Below are positions 1-7,757 of a stretch of DNA of 64,000 bases, piece by piece. The translations under genes and the position numbers were made by a program. The stretch is from Deltaproteobacteria bacterium (GTDB taxonomy: Bacteria > Myxococcota > JADLHZ01), in assembly GCA_020848545.1 (NCBI GenBank), contig JADLHZ010000090.1, positions 1 through 64,000 on the forward strand, given 5' to 3'. The notes beneath the pieces were generated by a model that was not told the origin of the DNA, did no database searches, and saw nothing but the letters and a program-made list of their open reading frames with translations. Position 1 is the first letter of the stretch; every line of letters starts with the position of its first letter.

Positions 1-61
1 AGTTCGCCTCGAGCAATGAGCTCGAAACGGTTTTCGTCTCGCCTCGAACATCGCCTTGTTC

Positions 62-91
62 GGCGACGGCGACGGCGACGTCAACGGCGAC
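62..91. repeat. GGCGAC hexanucleotide repeat
   Basis: Three perfect tandem GGCGAC units (62-79), one diverged unit and one further perfect unit (86-91) lie just downstream of the glycerophosphodiesterase gene. The rest of bases 1-106 shows no gene that I can support. Confidence 0.6.
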
Positions 92-106
92 GACTACGGG
101 CAATCT

Positions 107-895
107 TTACGCGGTCGCGGCACTAGGTGCAGCGAGCGCGGCGCGGATCGCACCCGGCCGATCACTGATGATCCCGTCGACGCCCATCGCGTCGAGCCTC
201 TGCGCTGCGCCGGCGTCATTCACCGTCCACGCGTTCACGATGCGATCGCGGCTCAGCTTCATCTCTTCGTCGCTCACCATCACGTGCTCGGGGTGCGCCG
301 CTTGCCAGGGGCCATGGCGAGCGTAGCGCCACGGTTTGTATGCCGCCTGGCCAGCGTGAAAGAGAAGACCACGCGGGATCCGCGGCAACAACGGCGCGAG
401 GCCCGCGAGCATCACCGGATCAAAGGACGAGACGAGGAGCCGCTCGCGCATGCCGGTGTGCGCGCGTAGGATCTTCGCGACGGCGATGACCAGGCCGGTG
501 CGGCTCGGCAGGTCGCGCTTCATCTCGACGTTGAGCAGGAGACCCGTCGGCTCAATCCAATCGAGCACGTCGTGGAGCGTGGGGATCGGCTCGCCGGAGA
601 GGTCGATGCGGCGGAGCTCGTCGAGCGGGAGCGCCGAAAGCGCGCGCGAGTCGAAGCCGCTCGTCATGCGGCGCAGCGTCGGATCGTGAAAGACGACGAC
701 CTCGCCGCTCGCCGCCTGGCGCACGTCGAGCTCGATGCCGTCGGCGCCCTCGTCCTTCGCGCGGATGAACGCCGCCATCGTGTTCTCGGGCGGCAGCCCT
801 TCGCCCCGCACGCCGCGGTGACCATAGATCAAGGCGTGCTGGCCACGACGAAAACGGCTCACGGCGCTTCGCGTCGCCGATTCATGGCGCCTCAC
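107..895 (-). CDS. glycerophosphodiester phosphodiesterase family protein
   Basis: The protein belongs to the GDPD family of TIM-barrel enzymes, which hydrolyse glycerophosphodiesters to glycerol-3-phosphate and an alcohol. Family hallmarks are visible: HRG near residue 26, PPENT near 35-39, ELDV near 55 and the FHD motif near 70, then the late NAWTVND and GIISDRPG motifs of the barrel end. Its 262 aa match the usual length, and no signal peptide is seen, so it is probably cytoplasmic. The start used is GTG and overlaps the stop of the upstream gene by 14 bp; a GTG at 862 is an equally possible start. It is the last gene of a three-gene minus-strand run. The substrate cannot be told from sequence. 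Confidence 0.9.
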   Translation of the reverse strand: MRRHESATRSAVSRFRRGQHALIYGHRGVRGEGLPPENTMAAFIRAKDEGADGIELDVRQAASGEVVVFHDPTLRRMTSGFDSRALSALPLDELRRIDLSGEPIPTLHDVLDWIEPTGLLLNVEMKRDLPSRTGLVIAVAKILRAHTGMRERLLVSSFDPVMLAGLAPLLPRIPRGLLFHAGQAAYKPWRYARHGPWQAAHPEHVMVSDEEMKLSRDRIVNAWTVNDAGAAQRLDAMGVDGIISDRPGAIRAALAAPSAATA

Positions 896-1877
896 ATCGG
901 GCTTTGATGACGCGAAGGATGCTCGTCTGAATGTCGCGCATCAGGAAGTCGCCCCAGAAGCCCGCGTAGCGATTGAACGCGGTGCTCAAGCGGAACTCGC
1001 TCTCCAAGTGCAGGACCTGCTCGTTCTGCCCGCGCGCTTCGATCCAATAAGTGCCGCGCATGACGTCGAAGTAGGTTCCGCCCACGGTCACGTGTGGATC
1101 GAGCGTGGTCAGCGGCGTCGCGCTCGGATCGACGTCGATCGCGAACGACAGCCGCTCTTTGTCCACCCACTCGTCGACGGTCTCGATGAACACGAGATCC
1201 TTCTCGAAGCGCGCGTGGCGCACGCCGCCCACGCCTTCTTGCGAGAGCGAGGCCTCGATCGGCTTCGGAAAGCCGATGTGATAGAAGAAGCCCGTCGTCT
1301 CTTCCACGATCGGCTCGACGCGGATGATCTTCTCCCACACTTTGTCGCGCGACGCGTGTACGGCGATCTCGGTGTGCACCTTGTGCAGCGCGAGCGGCAG
1401 CGTCTGTCCGCTCTCGTAGAACGCGGTGAGCGGCGGCGCCACGATGACGAGCGCGCTCATCAGCACCGGCAGGCGCGTCTCCGCTTCGCGCGCGGCGAGG
1501 ACGCGGTGAAACACCCACGCGAAGAAGCCGCCGACCGCGCCCATGAAGAGGTAGACGGGCGTGGCCAGCACCAAGCAGATGAGCCCTTCCCAACCGATGG
1601 CGATCGCACAGATCATCGACGCCATCGCGGTGAGGCTCGGCGCGAAGAGGTAGTAGCTGAACGAACGGTTCTGCTTGTATCCGCCCCAGTGCGTGGTCAG
1701 AAAGCCGAGCGCGAAGGGCAGCACGAAAACGAAGCCGAGCGACATGACGCCGATGACTTCTTTCAGGTGGCCCGTTCGCGCCGCCGCTTGCACGATCAGC
1801 CCGTAAGCGACGCCGGCGAGCACGCCGAGAGTCATCGGGTTCTTGTACCAAGGCGCCTTCGCTGAGGTCTCGCTCAC
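882..1877 (-). CDS. membrane protein with C-terminal SRPBCC/START-like domain
   Basis: About 331 aa. The N-terminal ~150 residues hold four or five hydrophobic helices (GVLAGVAYGLIVQAAA, GFVFVLPFALGF, SMICAIAIGW, VLATPVYLFMGAVGGF, LPVLMSALVIVAPP). The rest reads like a SRPBCC/START-type ligand-binding fold, beginning with the HTEIAVHASRDKVWEKI strand-helix element typical of that family. The GTG start at 1877 overlaps the upstream stop as GTGA, so the two are probably translationally coupled. A longer reading frame to 2333 exists, but its first part is a shadow of the upstream gene. Function is unknown; the domain might bind a hydrophobic ligand at the inner membrane. Confidence 0.75.
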   Translation of the reverse strand: MSETSAKAPWYKNPMTLGVLAGVAYGLIVQAAARTGHLKEVIGVMSLGFVFVLPFALGFLTTHWGGYKQNRSFSYYLFAPSLTAMASMICAIAIGWEGLICLVLATPVYLFMGAVGGFFAWVFHRVLAAREAETRLPVLMSALVIVAPPLTAFYESGQTLPLALHKVHTEIAVHASRDKVWEKIIRVEPIVEETTGFFYHIGFPKPIEASLSQEGVGGVRHARFEKDLVFIETVDEWVDKERLSFAIDVDPSATPLTTLDPHVTVGGTYFDVMRGTYWIEARGQNEQVLHLESEFRLSTAFNRYAGFWGDFLMRDIQTSILRVIKARCEAP

Positions 1878-2368
1878 GCCTTCTCCGATTTCTTCGCCGC
1901 TTGCTTCTGCGCCGCCGACAGGTCGCTCGTGTCGAGCGCGTCCGTCGCCTTCGTCGTCGCGTCTTCGAACTCGGCGAAGTAGTACACTTGCGTGCCCTTC
2001 TCGCTGACGATGAGCTGGCACGCGCCGGCGTAGGCGAGCTCGTCGAGCGTGCGCTTCACCTCTTCGAGATCGAGCGTCGTCTCGGCGAGCACCTCGGCGG
2101 CGGTGATGCGCCCTTTGTGCTCCTTGGCGATGCGCAGGATCATATTGACGGTCGGCAGGCCTTCCAAGCGCTGCGGCTCCGGCTGCCCCTTCTTCGCTTT
2201 GCTGCGGCTGAAGATGCCGTAGCCGACGGCGACCGCGAGCGCGATCAACGCCGCGGGGTGGCGCAGGTAGCGCAGTGGCGCGCCACCGGTCTCGATCGAC
2301 AAGACGGTGATCACCGTGAGCAGCGCGCCCCAAGCCCCGTAGCGTAAAAAGCGATCGCGTTTTTCCAT
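1874..2368 (-). CDS. small membrane-anchored protein, winged-helix-like C-terminal part
   Basis: 164 aa with two N-terminal hydrophobic segments (YGAWGALLTVITVLSI and AALIALAVAVGYGIF), followed by a soluble region containing RITAAEVLAETTLDLEEVKRTLDEL, which resembles a helix-turn-helix of the winged-helix type. The tail is Ala/Lys rich. I cannot name a family. It is the first gene of a run with the SRPBCC membrane protein and the phosphodiesterase and overlaps the next gene by 4 bp. A role as a membrane-bound regulator or assembly factor for its neighbour is only a guess. Confidence 0.7.
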   Translation of the reverse strand: MEKRDRFLRYGAWGALLTVITVLSIETGGAPLRYLRHPAALIALAVAVGYGIFSRSKAKKGQPEPQRLEGLPTVNMILRIAKEHKGRITAAEVLAETTLDLEEVKRTLDELAYAGACQLIVSEKGTQVYYFAEFEDATTKATDALDTSDLSAAQKQAAKKSEKA

Positions 2369-2403
2369 GCCGCGGCGAACGCTGCCCTAAATGGATCGCG
2401 CGC

Positions 2404-3819
2404 TCAAGGATGGAGGCGCAGCTCGGTCGCCGCCTTCGTCTTCGGGTCCCAGACGACGATGCGCGAGTTGTTGGTGTCGGCGACGTAGAGCTTGCCCGCC
2501 GCTTCGGCGACCCCGCCCGGCTCGAAGAGCGCTCCGGGCTTGCCGGTGCCGTAGACGCTGGTGATCGTCTTTTGCGCGAGGTCGATGCGCTTCAGCTTGT
2601 GGTTGAAGGTGTCGGCGACGAAGAGCGCACCACCGACGAACGCGAGGCCGAGGCAGTGCTGCAGCCGCGCTGTCTTCAGCGCGCCGTCCTTGTCCCCGAA
2701 CTCGAAGAGATCCTCGCCGACGATCGTCGTCACCTGCTTCGTCTTCGGATCGTACCTGCGCACGCTCGACACTTCGCTGTCGGCGAAGAAGAGCGACCTG
2801 CCGTCCGTGGCCAGCCCCGACGGTTGCGCCAACGCCGCGGCCGCGGCATCGCCGTCGATGCGCCCTTCGCGTCCGCTGCCGGCTGCGATCGTCATTTGCT
2901 TCGTCTTCGGATCGTACGCCAAGAGCTGATGCGTGCCGGCGTTCGCGATGTAGAGCGTGCCGCCGAGCATCAAGACGTCCCACGGCGACGCGAGGCTCAC
3001 GTGCAGCGCATCGCCAACCGCGCCGCGGCCCTTCATGCCGTTGCCTGCGATGGTGCGGATCGCTTGCGTCTTCAGATCGATCGCGCGGACCAGGTGATTC
3101 TCGGTGTCGGCGACGTAGAGCGTGCCGTCCGAGTAGTGGACGCCTTGCGGATGGAGAAAGCCGCCGTAAGCGTGCACCACCTCGCCGCTCGCGAGGGCGT
3201 CGATGATCCGGTTGTGGTTCGTGTCGGCGATGAACAGGTGATCCTTGCCGTCGATCTTCGCCGCGGCGATCTTGCCGGGGAACGCGAGCGGCTTCTCTTT
3301 CGCCTGCGCGAGCTGCAGGGGCATCGGCGCGTCGTTCAGGTCGCCGCGCTTCTTGCCGTCTTTGAGCGCCTGGTCGATCGCCTGCTCGATCTCGGCTTTG
3401 TGCCCTTCGCCGCGCACATTCAGAACGACGCCGCCGTCGCTGCCGAGCACGATCAACGTGGGCCACGCCTTCACGTCGTAAGCGTCCCAAATCTTGTACT
3501 CGGAGTCGTCGACGACGGGATGCCGTATTTCGTGGCGCAGGATGGCGGCGCGGATGTTCTCGGGGTCCTTCTCGTTGTCGAACTTTCCGGAGTGCACGCC
3601 GATGACGACGACGCCGCGCTGCGCGTACTTGCTCTCGATCGCCTTGAGATCCGGGATCACCTGCAGGCAGTTGACGCAGCAATACGTCCAGAAATCGAGC
3701 AGGACGACGCGGCCCTTCAGCGCCTGCAGCGAGAGCGGCTGGTCGACGTTGATCCAGGTGAGGCCCGGGGGAAATTGAGGGGCGGCGGCGAAAAGGAACG
3801 AAAGCAACGCGGCGTGCAT
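2404..3819 (-). CDS. thioredoxin-like domain plus NHL-repeat protein
   Basis: About 471 aa with an N-terminal signal-like segment (MHAALLSFLFAAAP). Residues ~20-150 form a TlpA/thioredoxin-like domain with a CVNC redox motif (C48, C51) preceded by an extra Cys, then the cis-Pro region AWPTLIVL. The remainder contains repeated NHL propeller blades of the form L-Y-V-A-D-T-x-N-H/S (for example DTNHNRI, DTENHLV, NAGTHQL, DTFNHKL, DTNNSRI). The architecture is that of NHLRC2-type proteins. It is probably exported and acts in the periplasm as a thiol-disulfide protein; the partner is unknown. ATG 3819 was chosen over an upstream GTG because it begins the signal-like segment. Confidence 0.85.
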   Translation of the reverse strand: MHAALLSFLFAAAPQFPPGLTWINVDQPLSLQALKGRVVLLDFWTYCCVNCLQVIPDLKAIESKYAQRGVVVIGVHSGKFDNEKDPENIRAAILRHEIRHPVVDDSEYKIWDAYDVKAWPTLIVLGSDGGVVLNVRGEGHKAEIEQAIDQALKDGKKRGDLNDAPMPLQLAQAKEKPLAFPGKIAAAKIDGKDHLFIADTNHNRIIDALASGEVVHAYGGFLHPQGVHYSDGTLYVADTENHLVRAIDLKTQAIRTIAGNGMKGRGAVGDALHVSLASPWDVLMLGGTLYIANAGTHQLLAYDPKTKQMTIAAGSGREGRIDGDAAAAALAQPSGLATDGRSLFFADSEVSSVRRYDPKTKQVTTIVGEDLFEFGDKDGALKTARLQHCLGLAFVGGALFVADTFNHKLKRIDLAQKTITSVYGTGKPGALFEPGGVAEAAGKLYVADTNNSRIVVWDPKTKAATELRLHP

Positions 3820-3852
3820 ACCGATGGATACGGTACGCACGCCGAACGGTCA

Positions 3853-4437
3853 CTACGACACTTTCTTCATGAGCTTCGCGCCGAAGGCGTCGCCGTTGCC
3901 GAGCAATTCGAGCACGCGCCGCTCGCGATCTTCGACCAGGTGGTCGAGCACGATGTCGATGATCACGTCGTCGACGAGCGCCGTGTCGAGCTCGTTTTGA
4001 TCGAGGAAGCGCAGGCACACGACGACCGCGTGCGGGTGGTGGACGACCGCGACGACGAGCGCGCTGCCCTTGAGCCCGAGGCCGCAGGCGAAGCGCAGCT
4101 CGAACTCGACGATGTCCGTGTCCGGTGCGCTCGGCAGCACGACCGCGCAACCGCCGCTCGAGATGTTCACCGTCCGCGCCGCGATCTCGTGGCCCGAGTA
4201 GCGCACGGTGAGCGGCACCTCGTGGCGGATGCGCAGCGAGCGGCGCAGGCTCTGATCCGGCCGGCGCATCAGCTCTTGGGCCGCCATCATGCCGCGCTGC
4301 ACCTCGCCGCGGGCCTCTTCGTAGACCTCGCGTTCCCAGGGCAAGAGCGGCGTGAGCTTGGATTTTTCGTGGAGAAAGAAAACCTCGTCGTTGCAAATGG
4401 TGTCGTCTGTCATCTCTGGTCTGTTGTGAACCTCCAT
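3853..4437 (-). CDS. PilZ domain protein
   Basis: 194 aa. The central region carries the PilZ signature: an Arg-rich RRSLRIRHEVPLTV box (RxxxR) and NISSGG further on, which matches the D/NxSxxG motif. These bind cyclic di-GMP in the family, so the protein is probably a c-di-GMP receptor. About 65 residues precede the domain and about 60 acidic/helical residues follow it. An alternative start lies 24 bp downstream (ATG 4413). It is divergent from the methyltransferase gene, with a ~98 bp gap between. The output it controls cannot be inferred from the neighbours. Confidence 0.82.
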   Translation of the reverse strand: MEVHNRPEMTDDTICNDEVFFLHEKSKLTPLLPWEREVYEEARGEVQRGMMAAQELMRRPDQSLRRSLRIRHEVPLTVRYSGHEIAARTVNISSGGCAVVLPSAPDTDIVEFELRFACGLGLKGSALVVAVVHHPHAVVVCLRFLDQNELDTALVDDVIIDIVLDHLVEDRERRVLELLGNGDAFGAKLMKKVS

Positions 4438-4535
4438 GGGGTCCCAAACACTGCAAACGACATTCCGTCAGAGAGGCCGCTAGAGCGCCTCGCGGCGCGC
4501 ACCTACATGCAAAACTTGCGGCCGCTCCGCAGAGA

Positions 4536-5279
4536 ATGTCCACTCTGCGCATGACCACGCAAACGACCGTCGACGCCTTGTACGACGGCAAGCTGAAGCT
4601 GAAACAGAGCAAGAGCGGCTACCGCTACAGCATCGACTCTATCGTCCTCGCTGCCTTCGCCGAGAGCGCGAGGGAGCGCACGCTCGATCTCGGCTGCGGC
4701 GTGGGCGTCGTGGCGTTACAGCTCTGGCTCGAGCAGAAGTCCGAGCGCCTCGTCGGCCTGGAAGTGCAAGCGTCGCTCGCGCGCCTCGCCCACGCGAACG
4801 TCGTGCTGAACGACGCTGAAGAGAACATCCTCATCGTCACCGGCGATCTGCGCGACTCGGACGTCGTCAAGAAGCTCGGCGAGTTCGATCGCGTGGTGAT
4901 GAACCCGCCGTACTGGCCGGCCAAAGCGGGGCGCCTGCCGCCGAACGAGGAGAAGGCGATCGCCAAGCACAAGCTGCTCGGCGGGCTCGAAGAGTGGGTG
5001 AAGGCCGCGGCGACCGCGCTCGGCCCGACCGGCATTCTCGAGTGCGTCTATCCGAGCGAGCGCCTCGCCGATCTCATGTGGCGCTGCACGAACCACCGCT
5101 TGAATCCCGTCGAGCTGACGATCGTGCACACGCGGCCGCGGCTGCCGGCGACCCTCGCGCTCCTGCGCTGCGAAAAGGACGGGCGCAGCGGCTTGAAGGT
5201 GACGAACCCCTGGGTGGTCTACGGCAAAGACGGCAAACCGAACGCGCGCTACCCGGCGCTCGAAGGGTTCAAGAAGTGA
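4536..5279 (+). CDS. TrmN6-like SAM-dependent N6-adenine methyltransferase
   Basis: 247 aa, in the family of YfiC/TrmN6, which methylates A37 of tRNA1(Val). The N-terminal motif GYRYSIDSIVLAAF is typical. The SAM-binding loop LDLGCGVGVVALQL follows, and the catalytic NPPYW motif of N6-amino methyltransferases lies in the middle. The length agrees with the family. A second in-frame ATG lies at 4551. Assignment to tRNA rather than another amino substrate rests on family resemblance. Confidence 0.8.
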   Translation: MSTLRMTTQTTVDALYDGKLKLKQSKSGYRYSIDSIVLAAFAESARERTLDLGCGVGVVALQLWLEQKSERLVGLEVQASLARLAHANVVLNDAEENILIVTGDLRDSDVVKKLGEFDRVVMNPPYWPAKAGRLPPNEEKAIAKHKLLGGLEEWVKAAATALGPTGILECVYPSERLADLMWRCTNHRLNPVELTIVHTRPRLPATLALLRCEKDGRSGLKVTNPWVVYGKDGKPNARYPALEGFKK

Positions 5280-5314
5280 ACGCGCGCCGTCGCCTGAGCG
5301 CCTGACGAAATCTT

Positions 5315-5329
5315 CCCCGGTCCCTTTTC
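5315..5329 (+). repeat. dispersed 15-mer family A, copy 1
   Basis: CCCCGGTCCCTTTTC lies in the gap upstream of tolQ, in the sense direction and about 46 bp before the chosen start. Identical copies are at 15839, 15862, 15907 (reverse), 30509, 30534, 30558 and 40093 (reverse). Confidence 0.9.
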
Positions 5330-5375
5330 AGACTGTTTCCTAGTGCGCCGCGTTGTGTCAGAGAGGAGGCCGCTT

Positions 5376-6116
5376 ATGGAACCGTCGTTCTTCGTCTCGC
5401 TCGGTCAGGCTCAAGCGGCTCCGTCCCCAGGACCCACCGACATCTCGTGGTTCGATCTCATCACGCACTCCGGGCCGATCGGCTTCGGCACGCTGCTCTT
5501 GCTCGCGGCGTTCTCGATCGTCAGTTGGGCGATCATCTTCAGCAAGTGGCGCTCGCTGCGGCGCGCGCAGTCGCAGTCCGTGAGCTTCCTAGAAACGTTC
5601 TGGCAGTCGAAGCGCTTGGACGCGATCTTCCAAGTCGCCGACAAGCTGCCGATGAGCCCGCTCGCGCAGATCTTCCGCAGCGGCTACATCGAGCTCGCCA
5701 AGCTGAAGAAGCAGCAAGAGTCTGGCACCGGCGAGAAGTCGATGAGCGAGCTCGGCGGCCTCGAGAACATCGAGCGCTCGATGCGCAGAGCGTCGCTCGC
5801 CGAGCTCACGCAGCTCGAGGCGCTCGTGCCGTTCTTGGCGACCACCGGCTCGACGGCGCCGTTCATCGGCCTCTTCGGCACAGTGTGGGGAATCATGAAG
5901 GCGTTTCGCGACATCGGGCGCATGGGCTCGGCGAACTTGGCGACCGTGGCGCCCGGCATCTCGGAAGCCTTGGTGGCGACCGCCGCCGGGCTCCTGGCGG
6001 CGATTCCGGCCGTCATGGCGTACAATTACTTCACGGCGAAGATTCGCGTGCTCGGCTCGGAGATGGAGAATTTCCAGGCCGACTTTCTGAATATCGTCAA
6101 ACGGCACTTTTTCTAA
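5376..6116 (+). CDS. tolQ: TolQ/ExbB-type proton channel subunit
   Basis: 246 aa from ATG 5376, chosen because GAGAGGAGG sits just upstream; the frame extends to 5343 without such a site. The MotA/TolQ/ExbB layout is clear: TM1 (GFGTLLLLAAFSIVSWAIIF), a cytoplasmic loop, TM2 (PFLATTGSTAPFIGLFGTVW) and TM3 (ALVATAAGLLAAIPAVMAYN) with the conserved Thr/Ala pattern lining the pore. With TolR it forms the proton-motive-force motor of the Tol envelope system. tolR follows after 3 bp. ExbB is the main alternative; the tolB gene at 13 kb favours TolQ. Confidence 0.92.
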   Translation: MEPSFFVSLGQAQAAPSPGPTDISWFDLITHSGPIGFGTLLLLAAFSIVSWAIIFSKWRSLRRAQSQSVSFLETFWQSKRLDAIFQVADKLPMSPLAQIFRSGYIELAKLKKQQESGTGEKSMSELGGLENIERSMRRASLAELTQLEALVPFLATTGSTAPFIGLFGTVWGIMKAFRDIGRMGSANLATVAPGISEALVATAAGLLAAIPAVMAYNYFTAKIRVLGSEMENFQADFLNIVKRHFF

Positions 6117-6119
6117 ACG

Positions 6120-6539
6120 ATGGCATTTTCAGGCGGAAACCAGCGCGGTCCGGTGTCGGACATCAACGTGACGCCGCTGGTCGACGTCATGCTGGTCTTG
6201 CTCGTCATCTTCATGGTGACGGCGCCGCTCATCGAGCAAGGCGTCAAGGTCGACTTGCCGAAGACCAAGGCCCCAAGCCTCGACAAGGACGCGACCAAGC
6301 TGATCCTCGCCGTGACGAAGGATCGCAAAGTGTTCATCGGCGAGACCGAGGTGCCGTACGCTTCATTGAAAGAGAAGCTCGCGGCGAACGAGCGGATCAA
6401 GCGTGAAAAGGAGATCTACCTCCACGCCGATCGCACCCTACCTTACGGGTACGTCGTCGACATCATGGCGATCATCAAAGAGGCCGGGGTCGAGAACTTG
6501 GGGATGGTGACGGATCCGACGGGGCCAAATGCCAATTGA
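6120..6539 (+). CDS. tolR: TolR/ExbD-type motor subunit
   Basis: 139 aa with the family's short N-terminus, a single transmembrane helix containing the essential proton-relay Asp (near residue 22, in NVTPLVDVMLVLLVIFMV), and a periplasmic domain ending in ADRTLPYGYVVDIMAIIKEAG, the typical ExbD/TolR element. It works with the adjacent TolQ. The last 11 bp overlap the start of the TonB/TolA gene, indicating coupled translation. Confidence 0.93.
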   Translation: MAFSGGNQRGPVSDINVTPLVDVMLVLLVIFMVTAPLIEQGVKVDLPKTKAPSLDKDATKLILAVTKDRKVFIGETEVPYASLKEKLAANERIKREKEIYLHADRTLPYGYVVDIMAIIKEAGVENLGMVTDPTGPNAN

Positions 6540-7284
6540 CCAGCAGTCGAGCGAGAAGCCAAAACGCTCAGGCACCGGCGGCTCGCTACACACGCCGCGC
6601 GAGCTCAAAGCCTTTCGCCTCATGGTCATCATCAGCGTCGTGTTTCACGCCTGCCTGCTCGTCGTCGCGCTGATCGTCACGCGCCCGATGCAGCGGCCGA
6701 TCGTCGTCCAAGAAGCGATCCAGACGAAGCTCGTGCGCCTCGGTCAGGACAGGAAGGACTGGCTGCCGCGCAAAGAGACGCCGCCGCCGCCGCCGAAGGA
6801 AGAGCCCGCCGTCGCCGCGCCGACCGCGAAGTCGCTCGACACGCCAAAAGCGAAGGAAGACAACAAGAGCAAGTTCGACGACGCCATGAAGCGCCTGGAC
6901 AAGCTCGAGCAGCAAGACGACTTCAAGGGCAAAGGCGACCCGACCGGCAGTAAGAAAGGCACGGTGAGCGAGTTCACGCAGCAGATGATCGGCATGCAGT
7001 GGGTGAGCGACGTGCAGGATCGCATCCAGCCGCACTTCATCGCGCCGAGCGTCATCGCCGAAGGCGATCGCAACCGCTTGGCCACGGTCGTGCTCGTGAT
7101 GGTCGACGCGAAGGGCAAGATCCTGAAGCGTTCGATCGAGAAGAGCTCCGGCAACGCGCTCTTCGACGCCGCCGTCCTACGCGCGTTCGATCAGTCGAAT
7201 CCGCTGCCGCCGCCGCCCGCCGAGATCCGGGAGCAGCTGATGCGGGACGGCTGCGAGATCACGTTTCTCGGGAAGAAGAGCTGA
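6529..7284 (+). CDS. TolA/TonB-like energy transducer
   Basis: 251 aa. One transmembrane helix lies near residues 32-48 (VIISVVFHACLLVVALIV), followed by a Pro-rich stretch (PPPPPKEEP), a Lys/Asp-rich probable helix, and a C-terminal TonB_C-like domain (~155-251) with NRLATVVLVMVDAKGKI and DAAVLRAFDQSNPLPPPP. By position it serves as TolA, spanning the periplasm to transmit TolQR energy to TolB and the outer membrane. The helical spacer is short compared with enterobacterial TolA. It overlaps tolR by 11 bp. Confidence 0.88.
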   Translation: MPIDQQSSEKPKRSGTGGSLHTPRELKAFRLMVIISVVFHACLLVVALIVTRPMQRPIVVQEAIQTKLVRLGQDRKDWLPRKETPPPPPKEEPAVAAPTAKSLDTPKAKEDNKSKFDDAMKRLDKLEQQDDFKGKGDPTGSKKGTVSEFTQQMIGMQWVSDVQDRIQPHFIAPSVIAEGDRNRLATVVLVMVDAKGKILKRSIEKSSGNALFDAAVLRAFDQSNPLPPPPAEIREQLMRDGCEITFLGKKS

Positions 7285-7345
7285 CGCGCTCGTGAACGAC
7301 GGCTGACTCTCGATTCCCTGGAAACACGGAAGAAACGAGCGCGTC
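7283..7345. terminator. possible bidirectional transcription end: 11-bp inverted repeat
   Basis: GACGCGCTCGT (7283-7293) and its exact complement (7335-7345) flank a 41-nt loop between the convergent TonB/TolA gene and the reductase remnant. No T-run follows, so this is a structural suggestion only. Confidence 0.35.
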
Positions 7346-7360
7346 GTGAGTCGACAATTG

Positions 7361-7753
7361 TTACGCGAATGCTTCGATCGCCCGCACGGTCGCGCCATTG
7401 ACCACGTTCGGGTTCGCCGTCAGCAGCGAGAAGCCCTGATACGCGATGCAGTGCTGCGTACAGAACGCGCGCACGTCACGATCCCAGCCGCGTGATGCGT
7501 GGCAGCGGTTCTGCACGATCGCCGGCCGCACCTTCGCCATGCCGCACAGGAGCTCGAGTTGTTCCAGGCTCACGTTCGACTCACGCTTCACGCCGCTCGC
7601 CGAGAGGAAGCTCTGCACCGCTTTGCCCACCGCGGCTTCGAAGTAGTGCTTGCGCTGGTTCGCGGTGTCGATGCCGCGAAAGCCATTGTCGAGCGCGAGC
7701 CGCGTCAAGCGCTCGGTCGCGTCTTCCTTCCACGCCGTTCCGTAGACGATCAT
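7361..7753 (-). pseudogene. aldo/keto reductase remnant with internal deletion
   Basis: The 130 aa product begins like an aldo/keto reductase (MIVYGTAWKEDATERLTRLA, then GFRGIDTANQRKHY with the catalytic-Asp region, and EAAVGKAV). At about residue 58 it jumps directly to the late barrel strands SNVSLEQLELLC and RPAIVQNRCHA. The central barrel of roughly 90 residues, including the catalytic Lys and His strands, is missing, as is most of the cofactor-binding C-terminus. Full-length members are about 280 aa. The frame is intact, so it may still be expressed, but enzyme activity is very unlikely. It starts 4 bp after the nuclease-like gene stop. Confidence 0.75.
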
Positions 7754-7757
7754 CGCG

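Noticed and set aside
882-2333. 483-aa reading of the SRPBCC membrane protein
   Set aside because: The first ~150 residues are a shadow of the 1874-2368 gene; the GTG at 1877 gives a coupled start.
4480-4496. Second MITE end: CTAGAGCGC near 4480
   Set aside because: Only nine bases match the MITE end and no partner repeat is nearby.
2410-4554. Open frame of 714 codons on the plus strand across the thioredoxin/NHL and PilZ genes
   Set aside because: The opposite strand carries two proteins with clear domain motifs.
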